From NCBI GenBank assembly GCA_009760855.2, contig WPIO01000102.1, forward strand, positions 1-64,000: 64,000 nt of DNA, written 5' to 3'. This document shows, one piece after another, positions 18,698 to 29,347 of this stretch. This DNA comes from Cristatella mucedo. Its lineage: Eukaryota; Bryozoa; Phylactolaemata; Cristatellidae. The notes under the pieces were generated by a model. The model searched no databases. It was not told the origin of the DNA and was given only the letters and a program-made list of their open reading frames with translations. Positions within the stretch are counted from its first letter, which is position 1. Every line of letters starts with the position of its first letter. The translations under genes were made by a program, and so were the position numbers.

Positions 18698-20137
18698 TTA
18701 AGTTAAAAATATTTTTGCCAATCCCAAAAAGGATAAAAATGCCACTATATCAATTACCGTTGTCATAAAGACTACAGCCGTTATTGCCGGATCTGTTTTT
18801 AGAGCTTTCATTAAAACTGGCACAAATACTCCAGTAATAATGCTGACGATAATTGTTATTAGAATGGCTACACCAAAAACTAACGCTAGTTTTATATCTC
18901 TATATATCATATAAACACCACCTATGCAGATTCCAAAAAACAAGAAACCGTTAATTAAAGACATAATAAACTCTCGATTAAAGTAGAGTTTAAAGTTGTT
19001 TCGGTTCATATGTTTTGTGGCCAAAGACCGGATAATTACTGTAACTGTCTGGGTTCCTGCGTTGGAGCCCATTGAGACTGTAATTGGCATAAGCACCGCC
19101 AATGCGGTGATGGAGTGGATTGTTGTTTCAAAAAAAGAAATAACCCAAGAGGCCATGGCTGTTGTTATAAGGTTAATTAAAAGCCAGATAAATCTATTTT
19201 TTACCGCATCTTGAACGCTTTCATCGGTATCGCTTAGAACTCCGCTAAGTTTTAAAATTTCATCCTCCTTTTCCTCTTCTGCTATATATTTTATTGTTTC
19301 AACAGTTATAGAGCCAACCAGCTTGCCATCCTCGGCTACAACTGGTGCTGTGTTTAGATCGTACTTATTGAATAGAAATGAAACGTCTCGCCTATCATCC
19401 AAAACTCCAACGCGAATGAAGGTGTCATTCATTAGCTCCACAATTCTGGTGGATGGAGGAGATTTTAAAAGCTCTATAACGGCAACCATTCCTATAACAT
19501 CTTGTTCATCGTTAAAAACGAATATATCATAAAGATATTTTGGTAGAATTTCGTCGCAAGATCGTATGTAGTTTATTGCATCGCCAACGCTAAAATTATG
19601 GGTGACGGCTATGTAGTCAATATCCATAATTCTACCAGCAGATCTTTCCGGATAGCTGAGAGCTAGGCGAATTTCCTTTCTTCTTTCGCTGTTTATTCTT
19701 TTTAGAATATTAATTTGTTCGGAAGGTGCAAAGCATTCTATAAAGAAAATTGCCTCATCGTTACTTAAATCTTGCAGTAATTCTGCTATGCGTTTGTGGC
19801 CGACTATTTTAAGTAACTGAATTTTAATGTGATGCGGTGCTTCGGTTATTAAATCTGCCTGAATAAGGTGTTTGCAAGCAGTAAGCATAGTTTCTAGCTC
19901 GTCTCCGTTTAGAGTGCTCAGTAAAATTGATTGGTCGGAATAGTGTAATTGCTCGAATCTTTCCGCCACTGATTCCAGCTCGTTTGCATCCAAACTTTCC
20001 CTAATTTCCGTAATTACACTGTCGCTAATTACAAAATTGCCGTTACTCGAAATTGTCTGCTCTTCTTTTTCCTCCGCAATTAGAGGCTCTTCTTCGTGGA
20101 TTTTTTCTTGCTTTGTATTGGTTTTTTGGTTTGTCAT
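18698..20137 (-). CDS. mgtE: magnesium transporter MgtE
   Basis: MgtE is a gated inner-membrane Mg2+ channel. The order seen is an acidic variable N-terminus, an MgtE N domain (helical repeats, about 40-160), tandem CBS domains (about 165-295) ending in GKLVGSITVETI, and five membrane helices. The first membrane part carries MPITVSMGSNAGTQTVTV near residue 350, where GSNAGTQ corresponds to the family's ion-pore motif. The frame is open from 20170, but MTNQ at 20137 is the more likely start because the eleven extra residues are hydrophobic and unlike the family. Regulation in the family is by Mg2+ binding to the CBS domains. Confidence 0.93.
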   Translation of the reverse strand: MTNQKTNTKQEKIHEEEPLIAEEKEEQTISSNGNFVISDSVITEIRESLDANELESVAERFEQLHYSDQSILLSTLNGDELETMLTACKHLIQADLITEAPHHIKIQLLKIVGHKRIAELLQDLSNDEAIFFIECFAPSEQINILKRINSERRKEIRLALSYPERSAGRIMDIDYIAVTHNFSVGDAINYIRSCDEILPKYLYDIFVFNDEQDVIGMVAVIELLKSPPSTRIVELMNDTFIRVGVLDDRRDVSFLFNKYDLNTAPVVAEDGKLVGSITVETIKYIAEEEKEDEILKLSGVLSDTDESVQDAVKNRFIWLLINLITTAMASWVISFFETTIHSITALAVLMPITVSMGSNAGTQTVTVIIRSLATKHMNRNNFKLYFNREFIMSLINGFLFFGICIGGVYMIYRDIKLALVFGVAILITIIVSIITGVFVPVLMKALKTDPAITAVVFMTTVIDIVAFLSFLGLAKIFLT

Positions 20138-20283
20138 GTCTGTGAAAAAAAACGATAAAAAGTGATTCAAAAAAATATTAAAATGTTTTTTTTTAAGTCA
20201 AGATATAGTTTATTTTTATCTGATTTTTTTTGCAAAATTTGTATCTCAATTCTGAAATTTATTGGCTTTACAATGTTGCCATT

Positions 20284-21042
20284 CTAGCCTACTATAGGGT
20301 CTGGGTCTAAACTATCAATTATATTGTTTACTGTGTCGATAATTTTATGCATTACATCTTCAACTTCTGTGACATCAGAACCTCTGACAGATATTTCTGT
20401 GCCAAACTTTCCCATCCGCACAAAAGAACAAACAGAAATACTTACATGCAAATGATCTGACTGTATAAGCTGCAATGGCTTGGCGATTTTATTTTCATGA
20501 ATTTTAAATACCTCAGATCTGGAATTAAGCTTTTTGCTGTTGCTTTCTAGAAGATGCTTAATGTTGCTAAAAATAGACATTACCGAAGCAGGATTTCCTG
20601 ATATTGCATAGATGTTTTGTAGAAAAAATCCAGCATTTCCGATGTCGTTATGTAAAATTTGTGCCCCAATAGGCAGGGAAGCTAGTTTGCAAATAACCTC
20701 AGGGTCAGTTCTATTTCCATGAAGTTCTCGTGCAAGTTTTTCCGCTTCAGCATTTAATTCCAGAGGGGCGTTGCAAATTTTAGAAATTGCCGCAATGGTA
20801 ATGTCATCGTGTGTTGGCCCAATTCCACCACTAATAAATAGATAGTCGTATTCGTCTTTCATATCTGCGATGGCAGACATTATTGTGTTTATTTTGTCTC
20901 CAATTAGTCTGCATTCGGTAAGGTGAATGCCGTTGTCATGCAGTTTTTTTGCGATAAAGATGGTGTTTTTGTCTTGTATGTCGCCTCTTAAAAGCTCATC
21001 GCCAACGCAAATCAAACCAGCCGTAACATAAGATATAGACAT
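20284..21042 (-). CDS. CinA-type molybdopterin-binding domain protein
   Basis: The product matches the N-terminal (COG1058) half of CinA. It has GLICVGDELLRGDIQDKN at the start, then FISGGIGPTHDDITIAAISK with the MoCF/MPT-binding signature near residue 80, and a central GNPASVMSIF. The separate C-terminal PncC-like deamidase domain is absent. Such stand-alone proteins occur across alphaproteobacteria. Their role (nucleotide pyrophosphatase-type or ADP-ribose hydrolysis) is not settled. The frame reaches 21066, but MSISYVTAG at 21042 fits the family start. It ends about 150 bp before mgtE starts, on the same strand. Confidence 0.85.
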   Translation of the reverse strand: MSISYVTAGLICVGDELLRGDIQDKNTIFIAKKLHDNGIHLTECRLIGDKINTIMSAIADMKDEYDYLFISGGIGPTHDDITIAAISKICNAPLELNAEAEKLARELHGNRTDPEVICKLASLPIGAQILHNDIGNAGFFLQNIYAISGNPASVMSIFSNIKHLLESNSKKLNSRSEVFKIHENKIAKPLQLIQSDHLHVSISVCSFVRMGKFGTEISVRGSDVTEVEDVMHKIIDTVNNIIDSLDPDPIVG

Positions 21043-21853
21043 GTGAAGATAATAATTTAAATTCATAGATATGGAGTCAAATTAAAATGACAATCAGTTA
21101 AAATGCAACTATTATAATAGTTTTTTATGGTCGCTATTTAATTTTTGTTGCTGATTGTTTTTTAACCAAATCCTTGCAGATTGGTTTGTTTGGTGTTATG
21201 ATTTGCAGCATTAAATAATACATGTAAAATAATGGTTATTAATTTGGCTTTTACTTGTTTTTTTTGAAGTTAGCTGCGATAAAATTAACGTCAAATCATT
21301 GTCATTAATGAAGATCTATTGCCAGAAAAAATCTAGCAAAAAATATCCCAAAAGCTCTAAATATATTAAAATTGACATGCAGAATCTCAAAAATCAGCAC
21401 CATATTGTAATATTTTTCTAGTGCTTTTGCAAAAAAATATCAATATTGTTTAGCTCAATATTTCTCTATAACTCAATGCAAGAGCTATCGTTGTGCTTGT
21501 TATTGCATTAAGTCAGGATATTTTGCAATTTTTTCAACTCCTGTATTATTATTGCTGGCCTCTCTCTATTATTTGTTGGGTTGGTTGTTTTTTGCTTAAT
21601 TGCCAGATTTGTTTATTTATGTTGGTATTTTTTTGTTTGGTGTGATTTTATTTTTTTATCAAGGTGATATGAATGACAGTTCCGCGCTTTGTTGATTGTA
21701 ATATTTGCCAAGCAATGGCATTGCAACAATTTATTGCTGTGGTGGCAGTTGATTATTTTTTCGATTTTTTTTTTAAAGCTGCCATTTTTTTCAATTCTGC
21801 TATCGGTAAAGATTCCAATTTGGATTTGGAGATATTTTTGGAATATTTGCTAA
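21043..21853. other. spacer of about 0.8 kb, nothing recognised
   Basis: AT-rich, downstream of the leftward 936-residue protein gene and upstream of the leftward CinA-type gene. A short plus-strand frame (21673-21996) runs antisense into the 936-residue gene and looks like an accident of low-complexity coding. No hairpin terminator was found for the large gene. Confidence 0.45.
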
Positions 21854-24664
21854 TCAGGTCACGGAACGATGTTCTGTACTTTTTTGCGTGCGTCTTGAGT
21901 GTTTGTTTGGCCGGTAATCTGCTTGATGGTAGGGTGTATGTTGGATTTTTGTGGCCCTTTCCGCAAAAGCCAAAGTTCCTTCGCGCTCTCTTTTGATGGC
22001 AGCTGCTGTTTTCTTCATCGTTGTTTTTGTGGATTTTGTAGCCTCTGTTTGCAATTTTTTCAATTCAGCTTCATATTTACTGGCTTTTTCCGCCAATTTC
22101 AATTCTAAGGTTGTCATTTTTTTCTCACATGAGTGCCGAGTTTCTTGCAATTGGAGTAATATTTCCTTTAGTTGTTTATCTGGCGATGACTTGTTGCTTT
22201 CTAGATGATCTATCAATCTTTTTGCCTCCATCACGATGCGTTCTTCAAAAACTTCTTCAGAATCTTCCTTGCCTGTTAATGCCTGAACGCATCGCATTAC
22301 TGCAACAAAATCTGTTATGTCTGTTTGCCATGCAAAATTGCCACTAATTTCTTTGATTATTGCGTTCATTTTGGGACTAAAGGCAAACTGAACTGTGGCG
22401 CCAATGTCAGACAATAGTTCTTTTGTTGCCTTTGTATCTGAACCAAATTTGGAGGATATAATGGCTGCCATACAACTCAATCCATTAATTTGCGGTGAAT
22501 TTTGCATCTCCCTAATTGCTAGTGAAACGTTTTTAATTGCTGTGTCAATACTGCCTACCACATTCATGCGAGCATCGCTATATAAAGCAAATGCATCTGA
22601 TGGCGTTAGATTTTCAAGATTTCTTTCAATTTGTCCAACAAAAGAGACTGTTAAATTTTTGGCAAGGCTATCTGTAGTAGATGCGTATCTGGTAAGTTCC
22701 GATAATAATTCGTGATTTTGCTTATCTGCTTGTTCCGCACTGGTTTTGTATGCTGTGTAAGCTTTTTCCGCCGTCTGCATGAGTGAATAGAATAGCTTTT
22801 CTGGCACCTTGTTGTTCGCTTTTTTATGAGTAAATATCACTTTAGCGGCAATCCTTGTTCCAGCTACGGTTTCAGGAATATAGTCTTCTGTCACGCCAGC
22901 TTCTTTTGCCATTCTCTCAACTTCTTTGCTATATTTTATGCTTGAGGCAATTAGAGACTTTCTCACATCAAGAGTTTTTTTGCTAAGCATGCCCGCCAAG
23001 TCAGCTGCTTCATTTGTGACATTTTGACAATAAATATCTATGTCAAGAATCGTTTGATCCTTTAATTTTATCCCAGCTGCCTTTGCATTATCTATAGCTT
23101 TAGTTAGAGTGTGAAAATGTTGCAATATAGCTCCTGCTTTTGCGTTAATTAATGTTTGCAGGTTTGTGTGCTCAGGAGAATCTGGCTCTAATTTTGCCAG
23201 AGACATTCTTGCTTTAAGTATCTCTTCAAATTCTGTAGAAACCAAAGAAGCGTGGTTCATTATGTCTGTCTCGGCGTCTATTCTTTTTCTGGTACTTGGC
23301 GAAAAATAATATCGGACAAAGCCTACAAATCTCTGAAGTTTTGTCTTAGATGCTCCAAAATGTACTTCAGACTCCAGTCTTGATCTAATATCTACTATGC
23401 CCTGAAGAGGCAATTCGTCCAGTAAGGCACTGTTATCTTGTGGTAGTTGTTCCCATTTTTCATCTTTTGGAACCTCCGTTATTGCTAGTTTCATCGGTGC
23501 AACTTTATCTGCATGCTCTGTATTATGATGTTTTCTAAGTGTTTCATGGAGTACTTTGCTCCATCTGTTTAAAGTTTTAGATTGTTTGATAATTTGGCTA
23601 CAGCTCTCCAAGAAGGTGCTTGACATGTTTTTGCTTGCATCTTGTGGGGCAGGGTTCTTTGCTGCTTTTTCGGCATCTTCTGTTGCTTTTTTTATTTGTT
23701 TCGGGTCGTCAATCATGACTATCGATGCATCGCTTAATGCTTTAGAAAGACGGTCAGCCGTTTCTTGCTCTCCCATCTCTGGAATGCCAACATACGGAGA
23801 AATATCGAATGTTGGAGCACCAAAAGAGAGTGATTTTTCTAGGCTTGGTAATTTTGAAAAATCTTTTTCCATTGTGCTTTTCAGCTGGGCGGTCAAGGAA
23901 CTGGACTGCTCTCCAATTAATTTCTGTAGTTGTAAGCGTGTTTCATATTCTGGCTGAATAACTTTAACAGTTGATGCTGGGGGGGTAACAAATGGTATAA
24001 AGGGAGGTTGTGATGGCGGCGAATATGGGTGGCATGGTGTCCAGCAGCCTTGATTAATGTTTTCATCAGAGCCGTAATTGCTGGTTTGTTGCTTTCCGCC
24101 AGAATCATTTCCATGTTGGTATCGTTGCGGATGAAACGGTTGGTTTCTTGCCACTGTAATCCCGCCTTCTTGTTCGCCATATTCATTTCCACCTTCATCT
24201 TGGGATTGCTGTGCATCAAGACCTCCTTTCTGCCAAGAAAACGGACTACCTTGGCCAACAGATTGGAATCGGCGATCTGGATTTGCCGCTTGGTCTGGAT
24301 GCATAGCCAATTCTGCCAAATCTTCATCTTCTTCATCTTCTTCATTATCTTCCTCATCTTTTTTAGAGCTTGCGTCGTGTGCGTCAGGCTTGCTTTGATT
24401 TTCTTCTTGATTATGAATTCCACCTTTTTTTGACTGTTTGCTATCTGTTTTTTGCACACTTTTTAATGCTTGCTGAAGATGTTCTGCAGAAACAGGACTT
24501 AATGTTTTTGGCACTTGTTGTGATAGCGATGCGTCTGCTTTTTTTGAGAGTTGATCCGTTGCTGCCCCCTTAAGATGGCCAGGATCGTTTGATGCCAAGG
24601 GCTCCGTAGATGCTAATGTTCCCCCAAGCCCTCTACTTAATTGATCTGTATTTTGGCCAGGCAT
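21854..24664 (-). CDS. large hydrophilic coiled-coil protein, candidate T4SS effector
   Basis: No family was recognised for this 936-residue product. The N-terminal third (about 1-235) is disordered-looking: Gln, Ser and Asp-rich, with an acidic block DEEDNEEDEEDED near 103-115 and a Pro-rich patch PYSPPSQPPFIPFVTPP near 213-229. The middle is helical with many Lys and Glu. From about 815 to 895 a heptad-like coiled coil is likely (repeats such as KLAEKASKYEAELKKLQ). The last 30 residues are basic (NKHSRRTQKSTEHR). There is no signal peptide and no membrane segment, so it is cytosolic or exported by a non-Sec route. It is transcribed away from virB6, with 646 bp between them. A basic C-terminus plus T4SS neighbourhood makes secretion through VirB/D4 plausible, which is inference. 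A structural scaffold protein is the alternative. Confidence 0.7.
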   Translation of the reverse strand: MPGQNTDQLSRGLGGTLASTEPLASNDPGHLKGAATDQLSKKADASLSQQVPKTLSPVSAEHLQQALKSVQKTDSKQSKKGGIHNQEENQSKPDAHDASSKKDEEDNEEDEEDEDLAELAMHPDQAANPDRRFQSVGQGSPFSWQKGGLDAQQSQDEGGNEYGEQEGGITVARNQPFHPQRYQHGNDSGGKQQTSNYGSDENINQGCWTPCHPYSPPSQPPFIPFVTPPASTVKVIQPEYETRLQLQKLIGEQSSSLTAQLKSTMEKDFSKLPSLEKSLSFGAPTFDISPYVGIPEMGEQETADRLSKALSDASIVMIDDPKQIKKATEDAEKAAKNPAPQDASKNMSSTFLESCSQIIKQSKTLNRWSKVLHETLRKHHNTEHADKVAPMKLAITEVPKDEKWEQLPQDNSALLDELPLQGIVDIRSRLESEVHFGASKTKLQRFVGFVRYYFSPSTRKRIDAETDIMNHASLVSTEFEEILKARMSLAKLEPDSPEHTNLQTLINAKAGAILQHFHTLTKAIDNAKAAGIKLKDQTILDIDIYCQNVTNEAADLAGMLSKKTLDVRKSLIASSIKYSKEVERMAKEAGVTEDYIPETVAGTRIAAKVIFTHKKANNKVPEKLFYSLMQTAEKAYTAYKTSAEQADKQNHELLSELTRYASTTDSLAKNLTVSFVGQIERNLENLTPSDAFALYSDARMNVVGSIDTAIKNVSLAIREMQNSPQINGLSCMAAIISSKFGSDTKATKELLSDIGATVQFAFSPKMNAIIKEISGNFAWQTDITDFVAVMRCVQALTGKEDSEEVFEERIVMEAKRLIDHLESNKSSPDKQLKEILLQLQETRHSCEKKMTTLELKLAEKASKYEAELKKLQTEATKSTKTTMKKTAAAIKREREGTLAFAERATKIQHTPYHQADYRPNKHSRRTQKSTEHRSVT

Positions 24665-25310
24665 AGATATTCCAACTTATTAAACAAGTAAATTTTGGCG
24701 AAAACTTGCCAAAATAATGGGCGCCAACCACGCACCCCCACTAAACTACATAATATTCTATACACATAATTATGTAAAATGCAAGGATTTATTTAATGAA
24801 TAGAAAATAAATTGATTATAACATAACGAAATATTTTTCTATAAAAAAATCAATTATTTTGATTGGGGGCATTAGTTTGGGTTCAGATATTTTGCAGCTA
24901 TATTTCCTTTTTGGTAATGGAATATGTAATATTTTAACATGTATATAATCTTGCCTGAATTCGATTTGTTTGTCATTATTCTATAAATTTTATAAAAACT
25001 TCAAATCAATGCTTGTGGGTGGTTGTTTGCGTTGAATATAATGCAATGAAATACTTTCTTGAGTAAAATTATAGACAATTTTATTGTTTTATTTTTATTG
25101 TCCATGGTGTCATTATGGCACGAAGCAAGATATTATTTTTCTTTATGCTGGAAATTAAAGCTGAATTTGAAGATAAAATATTCTTCTTTTTAAATACAAA
25201 TAACTCAAAAATAAGCCAAAAACAAAACAACTTTTGATGTTAAAAAAATCTTGTAAATTATTGTTTTGAGTAAGTTTTGGTTGTTGCGTTTCTTTTTATG
25301 TTAGTATTTA
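24665..25310. other. divergent intergenic region between the 936-residue gene and virB6
   Basis: This 646-bp region should contain both promoters. A short C-rich patch near 24720-24745 stands out from the AT-rich background. No frame and no clear inverted repeat of operator type were seen. Confidence 0.4.
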
Positions 25311-28300
25311 TTGTTCACAGTGACTGTTTTTTTTAAACTTGTTACCAAATTTCTATTCCTTATATTGATTGTCTCGTTGTGTTATTATTTGCCAGCGACG
25401 AATAACGTATCTCGAGCTGCCATTGATATGGAGCAGGTTATAAAAGAGTCGTTGAAAGCGGATAAATACGCAAAATGCATCATAGGTAGTTTTGATGGCA
25501 ATAAACAAGATGAGCATCAGCAAAAATGTATAGCAAATATTGCATCAATAACCGTAGCAGCAACTGCTGCCGGTGTTTCGGCTGGTATTATGACTACTAT
25601 TGGTATTTCTATTGCTGGTTTTGGTACAACAACGGGTTTGGCCGTTACTGCCGCGGTTGGTGCTGCGTTTGCTGCAGCAACTACTGTCGCTGCCTCATCT
25701 ATTGCGGCATTGCTGGCGACTGCAGGCGATTACAGCAAAGATTCCGATACTTGCGGCAGCAATGCTCCGTGGTCTTATACGGACGAAGAAATAAAAACTA
25801 TATTAAAAAGTTCTGGCAAAACATCTCCGTCAATTGCCGATGTTCTGGAAAATTATTCAAAACTATGTATTGACTATCAAGGTACAAAAAAATGGATAGG
25901 TGCGGATTCTTGCGTAGCAATAGATAAATCTTCTGTTGCTGGTTCTGTATTGTTTTGCACTTATTCTCCCGCCGGATATGAAGGTGTTTTGTGTGCCGCG
26001 GTGGCCGAAACTTGCCCATGCAATATGCCCATTGCCCTTGGATCTACCGACGAGCCAGTTTATGAAAAAGACAGCAACGATAAAGTTAAGTTTAAAAATG
26101 GCAATCCAGTTTTGAAAGATGAGACAAATTTTAAAAAATATTATGCAAAAAATTGCAGAGTTTTGGGTAATACAGATCCCGGTGACGATATGCCCGTTTC
26201 TTACGATGGCATTATTGACGAATTATGTGATACGTGGACTGGAGTTGCGAAAAATGAGATTGCCTTAACTTCTGGAGTAATTCAGTGCTTTGAAAACACA
26301 ATGAGAAATATTTTTGAAAAACCCCTTACCAGCTTTTCTCCTTCTAATATGGTGAATGATGCAACCGCCATTATGACCAACGATCAAACCACCTATTACA
26401 ATGGATATTTAAACGATGCTGCGATAGTTAATGATGTAATAAAGTCTCTTGAATCCATCGCCAACGATTATCCAAATACATCAATTTCTTCAAATGCAAA
26501 AACATCCAAAGCCATGGTCGATCTTTCTGGCATTATATCAAAAAATAGCTTTGATGCTGTTCGGGCAAAAAACTACCCAACAGTTACGCTGGGCAATAGT
26601 GGTACAGATCTTTCCTCTTTGAAGATAGAGGATATTTATAATATAAGCTCTCAACTTTCATTACTAAATAAAGCAATAGCAAAGGAAAAAGAAACATACC
26701 TAACTTCAGTACTTTCATCTTACACCGAAAGTCAAAAAATAACTATGTTTCAAAGTTTTCAATCTAGGGTAAAGGTGATAGCCATCATGGCAATAGTGCT
26801 TTATATTACCATGATAGGATTTAAAATTATTTTTGGCGACATGGCCATTAGCATTAATTCTTTGTTGCCACTAATAATGCAGCTGGCTTATGTTTATTAT
26901 TTTGCCATAGGAGATGCTTGGCGAGAATATTTCTTTCAAATGATTTTCTCGGCATCGACTGGCGTTTCGCAGCTTGTTTTCGATTCTGCTTATGGAGACA
27001 GTGGCGTTGCTGATGGTTGTGATTTTTCTAGGCCATATTACGATAAGGACGTAACTTCTTCCACAACTTGTGAATTTAAAAGATCAACAGGAGTTGGAAA
27101 TCAGCTAACCAGCTCCCCATATCTGGCCTACACAGATTCACAAGGCACTAAGCACTATGCGTGCATTAAGGGTCCTTTTGCCTATAGACCAAATTATGAA
27201 AAACCATATATTCCTGTTCTGTACGGAAGCTATGACAGCACTACTGCTGCAATAAGTGTTAATATATTGAATGTTGTTTGTGTCGACGACAATATTAGCA
27301 GCAATGAGGTAGATGCAACTCAAGTTACGGATCCTGTAACTAAAAAAGTGGTATTGTTAACTTGTCCAAAAGGATATAGCATGGAGGAAGGATATAGAGC
27401 AAGTGAGCTTCTGAAGGTTGGCATTAGTGATGTTAGTTCTTTAATTTCCTCAGGCTCAACAGATCTGGATCCGCTAATTCAAACTGCCTATATGAAGCCA
27501 GATGCAGAAGGAACGCCAGAAAAAATTTTCGTTCCAGGTGGCCTAACTTCAGAGCTACAAAAAGAAAAAACTGCCAGAGCAAAAAGAATTCAAGTTCTTG
27601 AGAAGATTAGGTCGGAAACTAATCAAAAATATCGAGCCTATCCTGTTTTGGAAAGATATGGCGTAGAGAGAGATTTGGGCTATGTTGCTCTTTTTGACAT
27701 GTTGGACTGTAAGGTTTTAAAATACTTTCAATATAGCGTATCTCGGGCGGGATTCGGATCCGGATCTGGTTCTAATGTTGGAGTATTGATGTTGACCGGA
27801 ATGATGGGCGTGTTTACTTTTATTTTGCTATTGCTGTTTGCTTTGAGCTTGGCTGGTCTAGTAGGTAAAATTGCCCAATCTTATATTGTTTGCATAATGG
27901 GTATAACAATTTTGGTCTATTTTTCTCCGATATTGATGATTTTTGAGCTTTTCGATAAAACCAAAAGTTTGGCCGGAGGTTTTAAAAATAAAATTATTGG
28001 TTACGCCTCCTATCCGCCGTTGCTATTTGCTTCTGCCGCCATAGCCATGCAACTGGCAGATTATGCAATTTTGGGATCTTCTGCGCTGTACACTTCCAAA
28101 AATATGTTTACTGCTGATGGAGAAATTGATGGTGAAAATTGCTATCAAGATGATGAAAGCAATGCTCCACCTGGATGTATTTTAAGTAAATTGCAATACA
28201 ATCTTAAAAGTAGCACATATTTGGGTATGACAAACTACAGCATTGACGATGAAGATGATGTTTTATTGCCCGCTTTGATGGTTGGATTTGTTAAGGCTTG

Positions 28301-28727
28301 TGTTATTTTGTTTATGTCTTGGCAGCTTACTGATAAATTTGAGGCCGCATTGGGCAGTATGCTTGGTCTTGGGGCAGATGTTGCAATGGAAGGCTCTCCT
28401 TTCAATAAGAGAGACGATCTTTCTAATAGGGCAACTCAGGCAGCACAGGGCGTTGCTAAGGCCGCTGGTGGAGTTGCTCGTGGTGGTGTTGATAAAATAA
28501 AATCAACGAGAGATGGATCTAAGGCAGACAAAAAAGACAAAGCAGATAAAGATGGGGTCGGTGGCAATTCTGGTTCGGAAAAAGATGATTCAGGTGGAGG
28601 TGAATCTAGAAAACCACCTTCATCTGAAGGAGCGCCAAAATCCGGCGGCAATGATGGTGGAGGGGCGGCAGATTTTGCAAAATCAGAAGTTGCCGGTGAT
28701 TTGGCCGGCGGTGGCGGTGCCACGTAG
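25311..28727 (+). CDS. virB6: VirB6/TrbL-family T4SS channel protein (RvhB6)
   Basis: This is one of the extended rickettsial VirB6 proteins, polytopic inner-membrane parts of the T4SS channel. The 1138 residues start with a hydrophobic segment (about 8-28). A long Ala/Gly-rich hydrophobic pair follows (about 80-140), then a Cys-containing extracytoplasmic stretch. The TrbL/VirB6 core has membrane helices near 485-545 (VIAIMAIVLYITMIGFKIIF) and 820-935 (GVLMLTGMMGVFTFILLLLF and following). Another helix lies near 985-1005. The C-terminal tail from about 1043 is Gly/Lys/Asp-rich and polar. In the frame the first usable start is TTG at 25311 with a stop just upstream, or GTG at 25320; no ATG is placed suitably, so a non-ATG start is probable. 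Rickettsiales usually carry several virB6 copies after virB3-virB4; here only one is seen, alone. Confidence 0.88.
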   Translation: MFTVTVFFKLVTKFLFLILIVSLCYYLPATNNVSRAAIDMEQVIKESLKADKYAKCIIGSFDGNKQDEHQQKCIANIASITVAATAAGVSAGIMTTIGISIAGFGTTTGLAVTAAVGAAFAAATTVAASSIAALLATAGDYSKDSDTCGSNAPWSYTDEEIKTILKSSGKTSPSIADVLENYSKLCIDYQGTKKWIGADSCVAIDKSSVAGSVLFCTYSPAGYEGVLCAAVAETCPCNMPIALGSTDEPVYEKDSNDKVKFKNGNPVLKDETNFKKYYAKNCRVLGNTDPGDDMPVSYDGIIDELCDTWTGVAKNEIALTSGVIQCFENTMRNIFEKPLTSFSPSNMVNDATAIMTNDQTTYYNGYLNDAAIVNDVIKSLESIANDYPNTSISSNAKTSKAMVDLSGIISKNSFDAVRAKNYPTVTLGNSGTDLSSLKIEDIYNISSQLSLLNKAIAKEKETYLTSVLSSYTESQKITMFQSFQSRVKVIAIMAIVLYITMIGFKIIFGDMAISINSLLPLIMQLAYVYYFAIGDAWREYFFQMIFSASTGVSQLVFDSAYGDSGVADGCDFSRPYYDKDVTSSTTCEFKRSTGVGNQLTSSPYLAYTDSQGTKHYACIKGPFAYRPNYEKPYIPVLYGSYDSTTAAISVNILNVVCVDDNISSNEVDATQVTDPVTKKVVLLTCPKGYSMEEGYRASELLKVGISDVSSLISSGSTDLDPLIQTAYMKPDAEGTPEKIFVPGGLTSELQKEKTARAKRIQVLEKIRSETNQKYRAYPVLERYGVERDLGYVALFDMLDCKVLKYFQYSVSRAGFGSGSGSNVGVLMLTGMMGVFTFILLLLFALSLAGLVGKIAQSYIVCIMGITILVYFSPILMIFELFDKTKSLAGGFKNKIIGYASYPPLLFASAAIAMQLADYAILGSSALYTSKNMFTADGEIDGENCYQDDESNAPPGCILSKLQYNLKSSTYLGMTNYSIDDEDDVLLPALMVGFVKACVILFMSWQLTDKFEAALGSMLGLGADVAMEGSPFNKRDDLSNRATQAAQGVAKAAGGVARGGVDKIKSTRDGSKADKKDKADKDGVGGNSGSEKDDSGGGESRKPPSSEGAPKSGGNDGGGAADFAKSEVAGDLAGGGGAT

Positions 28728-28940
28728 AGTTCCACCACTTTGTTGGATCCAACACCCAAACACCCCTCTATCCACTTATCACTTTTTATCCATAACGGCA
28801 CATTTATAACATTTATATATAGATGTTCTCTTGATTTTTTATTGTACGTAGTTCTCCTGCTTACTTGCAACATAATGACTCAATATGACTCAATCTGGCA
28901 TTAAAGATCTCAACTAAGCGCGTATCTGACTTGCTTAAAT

Positions 28941-29347
28941 TCAAGAGAAAATCTGTTGATATGTTTTGCGAGGGCAAATCTTCATTGTAAGTATAATTTC
29001 TATCTGTCTTGCTCTTTCGTAAATTAAATCAAAAGAATGCTTAACATTCGCAAGTTTTAACTCTGCAAGAGCCTGCGCTGCATTGTTAAGAAGCCCAAGC
29101 CAACGCAAATTTTCATTATTGTTTAATAACTGTGCTTCAAGAGAAAATCTGTTGATATGTTTTGCGAGGGCAAATCTTCATTGTAAGTATAATTTCTATC
29201 TGTCTTGCTCTTTCGTAAATTAAATCAAAAGAATGCTTAACATCCACAAGTTTTAACTCCGCAAGAGCCTGCGCTGCATTGTTAAGAAGCCCAAGCCAAC
29301 GCAAATCTTCATTATTGTTTAATAACTGTGCTTAAAGAGAAAATCTG
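28941..29347. repeat. 196-bp tandem repeat, two full copies and a partial third
   Basis: Copies run 28941-29136 and 29137-29332, with four mismatches by my alignment (about 98% identical). A partial third copy of about 15 bp starts at 29333. On the minus strand each unit contains an open stretch of some 50 codons that includes ENLRWLGLLNNAAQALAEL and KHSFDLIYERARQIEII. The unit length is not a multiple of three, so the reading frame breaks at each junction. Confidence 0.92.

Noticed and set aside
23917..24459. 180-codon minus-strand frame inside the 936-residue protein gene, and antisense frames there
   Set aside because: Alternate-frame reading of a low-complexity Gln/Lys/Asp region; the long frame explains the sequence better.
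28941..29347. CRISPR array
   Set aside because: Only two long near-identical tandem units, no spacers and no cas genes nearby.
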